A stretch of 64,000 nt of DNA from Corella eumyota. Taxonomy: Eukaryota; Chordata; Ascidiacea; Phlebobranchia; Corellidae. Of this stretch, positions 34,418 to 46,965 are shown piece after piece (position 1 is the stretch's first letter; every line of letters begins with the position of its first letter). The stretch is from positions 22,762,501 to 22,826,500 of the forward strand of contig OY720097.1 of NCBI GenBank assembly GCA_963082875.1. The letters are read 5' to 3'. The position numbers and the translations under genes were made by a program. The notes beneath the pieces were generated by a model, which worked only from the letters and a program-made list of their open reading frames with translations, made no database searches and was not told where the DNA came from.

Positions 34418-35475
34418 GCGATTTTTTTTAAAACAGCGGGGAGTTCGCATTTTAATTGCCGCGAAAAATTTTGTTTTTGTGTATTTATATACAGTTTTTT
34501 TAGACAGCATTTAAAATTAAATAAGCAGTAAACTAATCATTTTTTTAAAGAATAATGTGCAAAAACATGTTATCTTTCTTTTCCCGTGTCAATTTTTTTA
34601 ATTTTACAAACTGAAACCTATAAAAAACTAATTTTGAAAGCGCGCGCTTTTAGGTGACACAATGCGTTATGATATCACGTATTTTGCGAAATAGTGCCGC
34701 CTTTCTAAACAATATTTAAAAAAAGCATTAATTTAACATTTTTTACACTAAAGAATGTGCCTATATATGTTATTAGTTATTGTCCGTATTAATGTATATA
34801 ATTTATATACCAAAACACAAAGAATAAAACGTTTAAAGAGTTGTCAGAAGATTGCAAAAAAACGGCGGGGAGTCGGCTATGAAATTCCTGTGTATAAAGT
34901 CAGCGTAAGACCACCTTTTACCGATATTCAAATTAAAATTTTGCATAAAGTACAGTATATATAAAAGTTTTAATTTGTTATTACGTTAATGACATATGTT
35001 AGGTTTTAGAATATTTATTTTTTTTAAGATTTATGTTACAAAAACTTTTTTTTAAACGGATAACAACTAATCGCTATCGGCTTGCGAAATCTTTCACTAA
35101 ACTGCGGAAAGTCTGCAGCGTTAAGCCCGCGTATACCTTTAACGCAAAACCATATTTTACCGATATTCAAAATGAAATTTAGCAAAAATTACAATAGTTA
35201 AAAAAGTTTTAACCGGTTGTTAAGATAAATATATATGTTAATTTTTAGAATATTTATTTTTATTTTTTATCTCGAAAGCGTAATTTTAAAACGCATTGAA
35301 GACGGACACTTTTGACCTGCAAAGAAAGAAAGCATGTTCTTGCACATTATTCTTTTTTTAAATATTCTTAATTTACTGCAAATACTGTCTTAAAAACTGT
35401 ATAAAAATACGCTAAAATTTTTCGCGGTAATTAAAATGCGAACTCCCCGCTGTTATAAAAAAGATCTTCGGGCCG
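34418..35475. repeat. inverted repeat pair flanking 250 bp spacer repeats, unit A
   Basis: The sequence aaaacagcggggagttcgca, then ttttaattgccgcgaaaaat and tatttatatacag, at 34418-34495 returns as its reverse complement at about 35398-35462. A further inverted copy lies at about 35780-35860. Between the first pair are two units of the 250 bp spacer repeat (about 34845-35330). The ggccgaagtg words at 35470-35520 recur at 35870-35915. This could be the remains of a foldback element. Confidence 0.5.
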
Positions 35476-36362
35476 AAGTAGGTTGGCCGAGGTGTCCAGG
35501 GGCCGAAGTGGCTGGTTACCTTAAATATATATACCCTTACCCCAACTATATCTTTAAATGAAAATGTTTCTTTTTAAGTTAATATGTAAAATTGTTTTTT
35601 TTTATTGTTTAAATAAATGATTGTTTCGTCTAAACTTGTGTTATAGGTTTTTGAGTAGTAAATCAGTGTTAGAGTTACGTTTGTTTTAAAGTTAGATTTA
35701 GCCTACAGTAACCGGTAAAGTACGTTAGAAAAAACAACGTTTTGTTTACCGTAGAAGAGACTTCTCTTAAATACAGTCTAAAAAACTGTATATAACTACG
35801 CGAAAATAAAATTTATCGCGGTAATTAAAATGCCAAATCCCCGCTGTTTTGAAAAAAAAAATTTGGCCGAAGTGTTTTGGCCGAAGTGTCCGGGGGCCGA
35901 AGTGTCTGGTTACCGTAATTATGTTTTCTCTAGAACCGAACAACATACGTGACCTAAATAGTATTAACTTCATATTGTTTTAAATAAGGCTTGTATATTG
36001 CATAAAGTCTGGTCGTAATTTAGACCAATTTCAAAAAATTAATTGTATCAGCAATGCCTGTTCTCTGAAAACAACAGCATTTTTGTTTAATAAGTACGTT
36101 GTAACCATTTAATAGTCGGACAGAAAACCACGGTCATTTTTACCTACAAGTTAATTAAATTTTATAATTCTTTCTCGTTAATTTTTTTACCACATTTTTA
36201 AATGAGGTAAAAAAGTATTTATAATATATTAAAGCAATATGTTTATGTTTAAAACAATTTTCAAGTTTATTGTTTTTTCGAATTTAGTTTTATTAAAGCA
36301 ATAAACCATATACAACTTAAGTTAATTGTAATTTATCAAACCAAAAAGTTTATTACATAACA
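35331..36362. other. spacer upstream of NTase-TPR copy 2
   Basis: AT-rich, with two ggccgaagtg-type repeats (35470-35520, 35870-35915) and no gene. The last 20 bases (tttattacataacaatgg) match the sequence before the start codon of copy 1; further upstream the two copies differ. Confidence 0.55.
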
Positions 36363-39300
36363 ATGGATACAGAAGATGAGATTGTTGAACAACTTAAACA
36401 AATTTGTGACAAAAATAGAAAAGAAAAATTTCCAAAACAATCTGCAAAAGTTTTCCATAAACTTGGTTTAATTTACAAAACTGAAGGTTTTCAACAGGCT
36501 GACAAAATTAAGTTAATTCAAAGTGCAGCTTTACTAAATGCAGCTATTATTAGAAAACCTGAAAATGTGGAAGAAATTAAACAAGATCTTCGTCAATTTT
36601 GCTCTGAATTACTTAAAGTTGCAAATGCAGCAAACCAAGAAGCAGATTTAATGTTTTGCTCTGTAGTTATTGACATAAATGTTGCAGAAATGAGAAACAA
36701 GGTTAATGATATACTTAAAACCATTCCTCAGATTCCGGAAGACATATCTAACGAGGAATTCACAAAACTTAAAAGTGAAAAAGTTGAAGCTATAAGCAAC
36801 CTGCAAAATACAATAAGTGAAGATTATACAAAGATTATGGAAAGCCTTGCAAGGTTTTGTGAAGAAATAATGGAAAATCTTCCATGTGAATATGCTTTAG
36901 TTGGACTTGGATCACTTTCACGAAGGGAAATAACTCCTTATTCTGATTTTGAAAACATTATAATTTTAGATGACAATATCACAGAATTGTCTGAAAAAGG
37001 CCAAGAAAAAGTAATGGAATACTTCAGGTGGTTTGCTGTGATCTTTCAAATTATTTTGATTAATCTTGGAGAAACTATTCTTCCTGCTGTTAATATTCCA
37101 AGTTTAAATAGTGGAGATCCAACTAAATTTAACTTTTATGATGCTGTTACACCTCTTGGCATTTCCTTTGATGGAATGATGCCACATGCTTGCAAATCTC
37201 CACTAGGAAGACAAGTTAAAACAGAAAACAAACCATTTACACTTGAACTAATTCAAACTGTTAGCAAAATGGCAAGTTTTATTGGGTCAGATGAAGATTT
37301 AAAGAATGGTTATCACTTAGCTGATATGTTAATGACGTCATGTTTTGTCTCTGGCAGTCAACAAATATATCAACAATTTCAAGAAAATGCTGATAAGGAA
37401 ATGTCTTTATTAAATGTAAAGCAATATCATAAATCAGTTCAGAAACAAATAAATAAAGATACAAAAGATTTTGATGTCATAACTCAATTAGATAATTTGC
37501 AGGATTGCAATAAACTAAACATAAAAAAAATGGTTTACAGAAGTTCAACTTTATTTGTTTCAGCAATTGGTAAAATTCATGGCATTAAACATCCTTGTTG
37601 TTTTGACATTCTAGAAAGTCTTATTCAAGATAATAAATTAACAGAAGAAATTGGTTGCAATCTTAAATTTTCCATCGCCGTTGCATGTGAGACAAGATTA
37701 AGAGTTTACATGGATAAGAAATCACAAGATGATATAGTTCAACAATCAGAAATAAAAAGTAAATTTGTAGATAAAACAGTTGGAATAAAAAGCCTTGTTG
37801 AATATTTTTTAACAATTCAACACTTACAACAAAATTTATTCGACCTTGATGAAATAGCAAAACCTGAAATGTTTTTGGTTCCAGGAATATGTTATAGTTT
37901 AGGTTTTTATACTTTTGCTATAAAATGGTGGAAACAGAAAATATGTAAAACTGAGTTTACTAACAACTCGGAGTATGATATCGCTCATTGTCATTATTGG
38001 ATTGGAAAGTGCAAATATGAACTCGGTCAATATAAAGAAGCATTATCTGATTTCCAAACTTCACTTGAAATTCACCAACAAATTAATGATGATCCAACTG
38101 AAAGCAGTGATGTTGCTAATCGTTATTGTTGGATTGGAAATTGCAAATATAAGCTCGGTCAATATAAAGAAGCACTATCTGATTTCCAAACTTCACTTGA
38201 AATTCATCAACAAATTAATGACGATCCAACTAAAAGCAGTGATGTTGTTAATCGTTATTATTGGATTGGAATGTGCAAACATGAGCTCAGTCAATATAAA
38301 GAAGCATTATCTGATTTTCAAACTTCTCTTGAAATCCACCAACTATTTGATGACGATCCAACTAAAAGCAGTATTGTTGCTAATCGTTATTATTGGATTG
38401 GAAACTGCAAATATGAGCTCGGTCAATATAAAGAAGCATTATCTAATTTTCAAACTTCACTTGAAATCTACCAACGAATTGATGACAATCCAACCAAGAG
38501 CAGGGGTGTTGCTTACGATCATTATTGGATTGGAATTTGCAAACATGAACTCGGTCAATATAAAGAAGCATTATCCGATTTCCAAACTTCACTTGAAATT
38601 CACCAACGAGTTGATGACGATCCAACTAAGAGCAGTGATGTTGCTAATTGTTATTGTTTGATTGGAAATTGCAAATATAAGCTCGGTCAATGTAAAGAAG
38701 CATTATCTGATTTTCAAACTTCACTTGAAATCCACCAACGAATTGATGACAATCCAACTAAGAGCAGTGATGTTGCTTATCGTCAGTATTGGATTGGAAA
38801 GTGCAAACATGAGCTCGGTCAATATAAAGAAGCATTATCTGATTTTCAAATTTCACTTGGAAATTATCAACAAACTGATGACAATCTAACTAGGAGCTGT
38901 AATGTTAATCACCTTCTTTATTGGATTGGAAAGTGCAAATATGAGCTTGGTCAATATAAAGAAGCATTATCCGATTTTCAAATTTCAGTTGAAATTCATC
39001 AACAAATAGATGGCAATCCAACTGGGACCTGTAATCTTACTGACCTTCTTTATTGGATTGGAAAGTGCAAATATGAGCTCGGTCAACATAAAGAAGCATT
39101 ATCCGATTTTCAAATTTCACTTGAAATTCATCAACAAATAGATGGCGATCCAATTGGGACCTGTAATGTTACTGACCTTCTTTATTGGATTGGAAAGTGC
39201 AATTATGAGCTCAGTCAATATAAAGAAGCATTATCCGATTTTCAAATTTCACTTGAAATTCATCAACAAATAGATGGCGATCCAATTGGGACCTGTAATG

Positions 39301-39638
39301 TTACTGACCTTCTTTATTGGATTGGAAAGTGCAAATATGAGCTCGGTCAATATAACAAAGCATTATCTGATTTCCAAACTTCACTTGAAATTCGCCAACA
39401 AATTGATGACGATTTATCTAAAAGCAGTATTGTTGCCGATTGCCATTATTGGATTGGAAAAAGCAAATATCAGCTGGGTCAATATGAAGAAGCATTATCT
39501 GATTTTCAGAATTTACTTACGATCTATCAACAAATTAGCCAGCATCACAAAATAATCATGTTTTGTCAAAATTGGATTGGAAAATGTGAGGCAATGCTAT
39601 TTATTTTAAAGTTTGTTGTAAAAATTAAGCTAAATTAA
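36363..39638 (+). CDS. NTase-TPR family copy 2: DUF294-like nucleotidyltransferase with 12 TPR-like repeats
   Basis: Intronless, 1091 residues, no lesion. Residues 1-180 are helical and charged. A nucleotidyltransferase signature follows: GLGSLSRREITPYSDFE (181-197), that is GS then S-D-x-E as in the GlnD/DUF294 group. Next are a possible third-acid region (FYDAVTP 258-264, FDGMMPHACKSPLGRQ 269-284) and a helical region (about 330-480) ending LKFSIAVACETRLRVYM, which resembles the C-terminal subdomain that accompanies DUF294. From about 545 to 1070 there are 12 repeats of 44 residues, type YWIGKCKYELGQYKEALSDF, then a cap WIGKCEAM. Known relatives transfer nucleotides to proteins or small molecules; the substrate here is unknown. 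There is no signal peptide or membrane helix, so a cytosolic protein is inferred. It is the best-preserved family member. A role in recognition through the TPR array is inference only. Confidence 0.93.
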   Translation: MDTEDEIVEQLKQICDKNRKEKFPKQSAKVFHKLGLIYKTEGFQQADKIKLIQSAALLNAAIIRKPENVEEIKQDLRQFCSELLKVANAANQEADLMFCSVVIDINVAEMRNKVNDILKTIPQIPEDISNEEFTKLKSEKVEAISNLQNTISEDYTKIMESLARFCEEIMENLPCEYALVGLGSLSRREITPYSDFENIIILDDNITELSEKGQEKVMEYFRWFAVIFQIILINLGETILPAVNIPSLNSGDPTKFNFYDAVTPLGISFDGMMPHACKSPLGRQVKTENKPFTLELIQTVSKMASFIGSDEDLKNGYHLADMLMTSCFVSGSQQIYQQFQENADKEMSLLNVKQYHKSVQKQINKDTKDFDVITQLDNLQDCNKLNIKKMVYRSSTLFVSAIGKIHGIKHPCCFDILESLIQDNKLTEEIGCNLKFSIAVACETRLRVYMDKKSQDDIVQQSEIKSKFVDKTVGIKSLVEYFLTIQHLQQNLFDLDEIAKPEMFLVPGICYSLGFYTFAIKWWKQKICKTEFTNNSEYDIAHCHYWIGKCKYELGQYKEALSDFQTSLEIHQQINDDPTESSDVANRYCWIGNCKYKLGQYKEALSDFQTSLEIHQQINDDPTKSSDVVNRYYWIGMCKHELSQYKEALSDFQTSLEIHQLFDDDPTKSSIVANRYYWIGNCKYELGQYKEALSNFQTSLEIYQRIDDNPTKSRGVAYDHYWIGICKHELGQYKEALSDFQTSLEIHQRVDDDPTKSSDVANCYCLIGNCKYKLGQCKEALSDFQTSLEIHQRIDDNPTKSSDVAYRQYWIGKCKHELGQYKEALSDFQISLGNYQQTDDNLTRSCNVNHLLYWIGKCKYELGQYKEALSDFQISVEIHQQIDGNPTGTCNLTDLLYWIGKCKYELGQHKEALSDFQISLEIHQQIDGDPIGTCNVTDLLYWIGKCNYELSQYKEALSDFQISLEIHQQIDGDPIGTCNVTDLLYWIGKCKYELGQYNKALSDFQTSLEIRQQIDDDLSKSSIVADCHYWIGKSKYQLGQYEEALSDFQNLLTIYQQISQHHKIIMFCQNWIGKCEAMLFILKFVVKIKLN
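37998..39560 (+). repeat. 132 bp coding tandem repeats (TPR array of copy 2)
   Basis: Twelve in-frame 132 bp units. The units around 38930-39355 (repeats 8 to 11) are nearly identical in DNA, including ggcgatccaattgggacctg and taatgttactgacc found twice, so part of the array was amplified recently. Confidence 0.95.
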
Positions 39639-40152
39639 AAGTGATTAGTTATTAAACCATTTAAATAATGATGTTTCTTTTTTTTTTTATTTTAATCGTG
39701 TGCAGATTTGTGCTTTAAAACAGTATATTTGTAAAACAAATTATATTTTAAAAAGTTACATATTTTATACCTATGTTTTAGCTAACATTATTGTGTTTTT
39801 TTTAAACTTATTAAATTGTAATTTGTTTTAATTATGTTTTTGTTTTATTTTAGGAATATTAGGGTTTATATATATAAAAAAATCATTAAATTATCTTAAT
39901 CAACTAAATTGCTACAGTGACATCATAAAGCATACTGTAAACTGTATAAAGAAATAGAACCTGACATTTAAAAACAGGAAATTATTAAAATTAATGGACT
40001 CAAAACCAACTTCTCTCAGGTTTGTTAAAATTATTTTTAGAAAATTTATAACCTATAAATAAAACCTTTAAGAAAACAAGTTTTTTCAAAACCTTTTAAT
40101 TATTTTTTTACTTTTTTTATTATTTTGCAAATTTTGTGATGTTTTTTATATT

Positions 40153-40330
40153 TTTTTGTATATATTTTTACACAGTCTCAAGTTGCCTCTGGCAATTTGG
40201 GATTTTATTGATTATAATTGCTCAATAATTAACCTGCTGATTAGGAGATGACTGTTTATATTGTTTACAGGGCCTCACTCAAGGGTGTTACAGCATGAGA
40301 GCAGTGGGAATCGAACACATGACCTTCACT
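40153..40330 (-). mobile_element. truncated old SINE, minus orientation, unit B
   Basis: Counterpart of 27322-27505: tttttttgtatatattttta, cacagtctcaagttgcc, body, then gaatcgaacacatgacctt. Confidence 0.75.
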
Positions 40331-40801
40331 TTTTTCAAACAGAACTATATTGTTTTTACCTCACTTCTACCAATTAGTGACGTTGTTAATTAGCACTTCT
40401 AAATAAGCTGTATGCACAGAAACAGGAAAGATTGAATTAGGCTGTGCACAGTTGCACACATTCTCAAGTTGCAAAAACAACTACAATATAAAACACCTCA
40501 CAACCTATTTAGGTTTAAGTATTGTGGTTTTTTATTTCATTTTTTGCATAAATTTTGTCATGCTTAAACACTATGATGTTTTAAGTTTAAATCTTGGCGC
40601 TCGCATGTTGGATTATGTATTGAATTGAATCATTTTTTGTATTCAATTTTGCCAAGACAAAATTATTAAAATATTAATGCTCAGATAATACCATTACCCC
40701 AAAAGTATTCGAAAACTCCACAACTTAAGACTGAGTTATTGCAACAGAAGTTACCTAAATATTTAGTTTTGTGTAAAATTAATGATGGAATTATTAAACA
40801 G

Positions 40802-42221
40802 AACATGGGAGACACATTACAACACAGACTCAGGAATAAAAGAAGTTTATTTAATCAACATTTGTGAGGGTTTGCAGCATGTGGATGGCTGTGACGGAAG
40901 TTCAATTTGTTTGACTTAAAATCATGGAAAGGGTTGGTTTATTGTTTTAAATTATTTGTGATTTGCTTTTTAAATTTTAATTGGGCAGTCTAGTGTAATT
41001 GTTGAGACAGGTTTAAATAAATAAATGTTTTAAACTCTCTAACCAGAATAAAATAACAATGAGTGTCTATTTTAAAAATCTCATATTTTATTAATTTAAT
41101 ATTTTTATATTATTTTACAAAAATACCCAATTTTTAAGGTTTTTTAATAGCTTTACTATATAATTTATTACATCGTTTAAATTGTTACCTTTACTAGTAT
41201 GTGAAAAACTTAAAACTTGTTTTTTACAGTAAAACTTTTTCTAGCTTTTTGCCAAGTATAAATTATGACTCGGTTGATTCTGTTGGTTTTTATCTCGAGT
41301 TTAACACGACAAAGAAATGTTCTCAGTCGAGTTTTTATCGGAGCAGCATCACTTTTGACTGTGGAACAACTTTGGTATCTTTTAAGTGTCTTTTTATTTG
41401 TTAATGTATGTTTTTTTTTTATTTTTATTTGTTAATGTATGTCAGTTTTACTTTAATATCACTATGGTACTATATATATATAATGTTTAATTTACACATT
41501 TTTCTGTAATTACAGATGCTCAGGCCCAAGTTAAATGTAACGTTCACAAACTTAACAGGAAGAAATTTTGAAACTCTGGCAATCAGGTTTAAAATTTTGG
41601 TTTTAAAGTTATCTTTTAAATTGACTTTCAAAATTTAAAAAAATAAGGTCATGGAGATATTAGTGTATATAATCCTATATTAAATATTATTATTTAATTC
41701 AAGTTATCTTTAACTTTAGGAAGGGTATTACCACATCGTTGACCCTACGACCCCATCAGAGACATCACATGACGGTATTTACATAAATGTTTGTCGAAAT
41801 ATCCACAATGGATTCCCCTCGGAACTTTATACTTATTTATCTCAATTTCCTGACAATGCAGCTGCATGTCTGTTGCAAGTTGGTCATGTTTATTCTAATG
41901 GGACACAAGCTGTCAATTTTACAGATGGAAACAGGTTGGTTTTTGAGTGTTTTTGAAAATTAGATTTGTTTATTGTATTATTTACATTACTACAATAGGG
42001 GTGTCAGAACCGCAATAATATGTCATTTAACTAAATTTTTAATAGCATATACAAATGTTTAAATTAAATACCTAAACGTAAGCCAGATTTAAGAAATAAT
42101 GTTTAGATATATCCTGGTTTAATTTTGTAACTTTGTTTAGATTAATGTTAACCTATACAACTGAGCCAGGCACAAATAAGAAGGATGCAACAACCCACAA
42201 GTTATCATCACTTTTGTCCTA
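40802..42221 (+). pseudogene. decayed IGF2R/CI-MPR-like (MRH) repeat fragment, unit B
   Basis: Blocks at about 40802-40931, 41230-41374, 41516-41586, 41720-41934 and 42141-42221 match the unit A fragment. Here the second block is in frame (GFYLEFNTTKKCSQSSFYRS, SITFDC) and the fourth is open (DIYINVCRNI-type region reads GIYINVCRNI, then AACLLQVGHVY). The first block instead carries a TAA where unit A has CAA (SICLT-stop). Each copy thus has its own lesions, so the fragment was probably already free of constraint when duplicated. No promoter, signal peptide or transmembrane exon is seen. Confidence 0.72.
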
Positions 42222-42975
42222 GCATGAATAGAGGGGGTAGTAGGTAAGCACTTTTTCATACCCTAATTTACTCTAGTAGACACTTTTTTTGCCTTTTTTA
42301 AGTTCGTTACCATTGAAGTTGCATAAAATTTTTGAATTTAGATATTAGTTGACTTTCTGTGTTATTATAAGTTAAATAACTTATACAACTAAAGATTGGG
42401 CTGGAGTTATAAAAGAATCTTTTATATTTAGGCTGTGAAGTCGACCTTGTGACCGATTAATGCAAAAGAGTGGTTTATTCAATGGTTTCACCCCAATAGT
42501 AAAGTAACCCCCTGTCGGGTATAAAAGTTACCCCCCTTTTTCTAACTAAACCCACTGGAGACTTTATTTCCAAATTTTTTATTTATTTGGTAGGATTTGG
42601 GTAAAAGTTAATAGAAAATAATATGGGTTTTCATGCATCTGGTTTTTGGTAAAATATATATTTCAGAAAATTATTTACGGTTATACGCCTTATATTTTTT
42701 CTTACTTAATTGAATATTTTTTGGTCCTGTGAAATATTAGTTCTGAAAATGAACAATTTAACTGAATTAAAATAAGTTTAAAAAGTTTTAATTTTGTTGC
42801 CATAAATGTCTTAAAGTTTTCTTACGACCTTCAAGGGGTTAAATTAAGTTCAAGGTTGAACCCCAATAAGATTTTCAGCCCCTGTGGGTTAAAAACGATA
42901 AATTACTAATTTCTGGCTAACAGACACTAAAGAAGCTAAAATATTTGGACGTTAATTATGACGTCACAAATTTGG

Positions 42976-43055
42976 CATAAAAAAACTACAAACTAAAAAT
43001 AGAAGCATAAAAAAACTACAAACTAAAAATAGAAGCATAAAAAAACTACAAACTA
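42976..43055 (+). repeat. 30 bp tandem repeat, three copies, unit B
   Basis: Counterpart of 30420-30511, same unit and copy number. Confidence 0.85.
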
Positions 43056-46000
43056 AAAATACTGTTAAGGGACAATATAAAATGACTACGTCATCATTTA
43101 GTTAAATATTAATTTGAAGTTTAAACTTTTCACTAAGGTTGAGTTGTACCAGTAGCGGTCAATCTATACGAGTTACGCTGCACAAGAATTTTCAACCATT
43201 TAAAATTACAGTTTATTTAAGTTACCTAAGGTTTAGTACATTGTGTAGCGATAGCATTTCTGATGTTTTGTGACCGACTTCAAAAAATATTTAACCTAAT
43301 ATAATTTGGTCGATGTGCAAAAAGTAATTAAACCAGTAGTTATGCTATGTTGAAAACTAGTTAGTTATCCTAGTAAAAGGATAGGGTTTATATAATTAAT
43401 TTTATAACATTAACCGATAGTACAGAGTATTATTATTAGCGCGACTTAACGGAATAACTATTAGCGTTTTGGTCGATATTAACATTGTTTTGCGACGCTA
43501 ATATGATATATAGAATGTAGAATTATTGCTACTACGGTAACGTAAAAAATTTAGATATTTTAAAGGAGAAGCCTTACGTTAAGTATTTTACAAAACTACA
43601 TAACACTCGTCGGTGATATTTGTTAGTTTTAAATTTGTGCAACATTAAAATTATTGTTTACTGTTACTTAATGTTTACTGCTGTTGTTCAAAATATGGGA
43701 GCAGTGCAATTTTAATAATTGGTTTGTTGTAAGTGACTTTGTATTTATAAATAACTCTATAGGCTGCTTGGTTGGTAACGACGTAAACTTTAATTCTTGT
43801 TTTTAATTGAGTTTACATTTTTTGAACAAAAACCTGAATAGTCCAACCGATTTTCCAACTGACCAAATAGCGGATCGTCAAATAATTAAGACCGGTGAAC
43901 CCATAAAGTTAAATTCACGTTAACAAGACTGACCATAACAATAACTTTAATGTTTCTTTTATGTCTATTTTTTTTATTATATAATTTACACAAAAACTTG
44001 TGTTACAGATTTTAGACGAGCCACGGGTTAAAGTAAGATTGTAAGTGTTATTGAATCACAACTTTTTGTTATATTTTTGTCCCAAATTAAGGTGCTTTAT
44101 AATCTGGTCCAAAAATAGATCCCATTAGGCTTATGTCGCATATTGGAATATGGTAAATTTAAACACTTTCTGTTCAACTCTCAAGTTTTACGTTTTAGTT
44201 ATTTTTTCGTAGACGTTCGATAAACTATTTGGTTAAATTTAAATTGTTGCCGAATTTTTTATTAAGTTTTATAGAAGTTTCAATGTTATTTTTATTTAAG
44301 CACATGATTTTAGTTTGTTGGTTTACGTGTTATAAAATTTTTGTAGTTATACTAAATGAATGGTATTCATAATCAGGTTCTGGCGTAACTTTGTTTTTTT
44401 CATAATCTGGTTCTGGCGTTACTTTGTTTTATTTTTCATAATCTGGTTTGCTGGCATAATAAGGTAAAAGTTCATTTTAATTTTAACAACCATTTAAAGT
44501 GCATTGCAAGTAATATTGTTTTGGTAATTATGTTTTTTTAATTTTACATATTAAGTTTATTCAAAAAATGCACCAAAATCGTATTAAAATTTACAGTAGG
44601 TTGAGTTTTCTACCGACCTCTTATTTTAAATTTTTATAATTTTCGTAGTAATTTATGTGAAAGGTAGCATTAGTTTTGCTGAATTTAATGTTTGGTTTAT
44701 TATGAAGATGTCTCAAACAATTACAATACGCTGTTAATATGGTTTTGATAATACTTACTAAATGTTCGAAATTTCGTTTAGAAGGTTGTTAAGTAAAAGG
44801 TTTTACTATAGGGTTAAACCAAATACAAAATTTTTCGCTGTCTGACCGAAAAGTTGTACATTTAATTAAAGGCATCCCCGTAAAATAAAATCTGCGTTAA
44901 CAAGACCTTAAAAACAGTCTTAAGTGAGATTAATTCTCTTTCCATTTGTATCGATAAAAAATTAAGTGAGTATAGCGTAATAATAACAACTTTGTTTGTC
45001 TCTCAACTTTAGGTGAATTTTAATTTGTTTGATTATTTCAACAGTCAGTGTACGTTATACCCAACCTGTGGGTGAATAAACTGATAAGCAGAAATAATAA
45101 CGATAACGTAAGCAAAGTCTATGTTTGTTTTAAGGCAATATTTTTGGTGATTTGAAGTGCTGAGTTAACAACGGTTGTTGTTTAAAATATGGAAGCAGTG
45201 CAATTTTAATAATTGGTTTGTTGTAAATGGTTGTGTAATTATTGACTGACTCTATAGGCTGCTTGGCTCGTAAACTTTAATTCTTGTGCTTAATTGAATT
45301 TACATTTTTTGAACGAAAACCTAAATAGCCCTTGTTTTGATTGGATAACAATGTTCTGGAATCCAGTGACGTAACCTCGTGATGTTAAAACGTTTAGGTA
45401 TTTTGTACACCGTATAAGTTACATACAAAACTTGTGCTTGGAAAACTTTTTACCAACCCGCTGTATAAAGTTAATAAAGGTCATTAAATCACAACTTTTT
45501 TGTTGTTTTTGTCTCAAATTAAGTTGCGTTGTTATCCAGCTTTAAAAAAAGTTAATATACTAATACCGATTATTAGGAATATGTTATATTTTTAGACGTT
45601 TTTTAAACAAATCTCAAGTTTTACGTTTCGTATTGGACAAAAAATAGCTGGATAATGGATAGAGGTGTTTTTATTAAGTATATTCCGCGTTAACGAAACC
45701 TTATATGGCAATAAATTTTAATGTATTTTCTAAGGCTATTTTTATATTGCATAATTATTTACACACAGAACTTTAATTAGCGAACTTTTTGACAATATTG
45801 GGTAATAATAAGAGTCTGAACGTCATCAATTTAAAACCCTTTTGTTATGTTTTCGCTCCAAATCAAATTGCTATATCATCCAGGATAAAAATAAATATGT
45901 TATTATGCTTATGTCAGATATAAGAAAGAAGCTTAGATTTAAACGGTTTTTGAAAGATCCTTAATTTTACATTTTTTTTAAGTTTTCATTGTAGATATTT

Positions 46001-46654
46001 AGTAAAATTTGCCGTTAAATTCAAGTGGTTGCCGAGTTGTTCTTTAAATATATTATAGGCGTTTAAAACTTGTTAATTTGCGATTCTATAGGTAAACAAA
46101 ATTATATACATTCTACGTAAGTAGCGGAAAAATGACAACTTTGTCCGCCTTTCTTTATTTGTAAAATTTCAAAAGTCAGTATATATATAGCAAACACGAA
46201 GGTAGATTAACGAGTACCCAAGCGATTTTTTTTTAAAACAGCGGGAGTTCGCATTTTAATTGCCGCAAAAACTTTTATTTTTGTGTATTTATATACAGTT
46301 TTTTAGAAAGCATTCAAAATTAAATAAGCAGTAAACTAATCATTTTTTTAAAGAATAATGTACAAAAACATGTTATCTTTCTTTTCCCGTGTCAATTTTT
46401 TTAATTTTACAAACTGAAACCTATAAAAAACTAATTTTGAAAGCGCGCGCTTTTAGGTGACACAATGCGTTATGATATCACGTATTTTGCGAAATAGTGC
46501 TGCCTTTTCAAACAATATTTAAAAAAAGCATTAATTTAACATTTTTTACACTAAAGAATGTGCCTAAATATGTTATTAGTTATTGTCCGTGTTAATGTAT
46601 ATAATTTATATACCAAAACACAAAGAATAAAACGTTTAAAGAGTTGCCAAAAAA

Positions 46655-46965
46655 TTGCAAAAAAACGGCGGGGAGTCGGCGACAAAATTCCCGTGTATAA
46701 AGTCAGCGTAAGACCACCTTTTACCGATATTTAAAATAAAATTTTGCATAAAGTACAGTATATATAAAAGTTTTAATTTGTTGTTACGTTAATGACATAT
46801 GTTAGGTTTTAGAATATTCATTTTTTTTAAGATTTATGTTACAAAAACTTTTTTTTAAACGGATAACAACTAATCGCTATCGGCTTGCGAAACCTTTTAC
46901 TAAACTGCGGGGAGTCTGCAGCGTTAAGCCCGCGTATACCTTTAACGCAAAACCATATTTTATTC
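46655..46965 (+). repeat. 250 bp spacer repeat, unit B copy
   Basis: aaaaacggcggggagtcggc, agaccaccttttaccgatat, ttgttgttacgttaatgac, ttaagcccgcgtatacc; cut off at aaccatatttta by the SINE tail. Confidence 0.7.

Larger units (their letters stand above)
26798..35330. repeat. segmental duplication, unit A flank
   Basis: The 3' flank of copy 1 matches the 3' flank of copy 2 (39639-46965) base for base over long stretches, including introns of a decayed receptor gene, small tandem repeats and AT-rich DNA. Together with the genes the duplicated block is about 10-11 kb with an offset of about 11.4 kb at the gene starts and 11.8 kb near the right end. Unit A has a SINE at 28132 that unit B lacks, and about 880 bp at 31010-31890 that in unit B is replaced by about 130 bp. 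Confidence 0.92.
39639..46965. repeat. segmental duplication, unit B flank
   Basis: Counterpart of 26798-35330. It ends abruptly at 46965, inside a copy of the 250 bp spacer repeat, where a truncated SINE tail begins; this is the right breakpoint or a later junction. Confidence 0.92.

Noticed and set aside
37975-39555. Additional plus-frame proteins inside copy 2
   Set aside because: Alternate-frame readings of the TPR repeats, which stay open because the unit is 132 bp. The same holds for 51412-51765 in copy 3.
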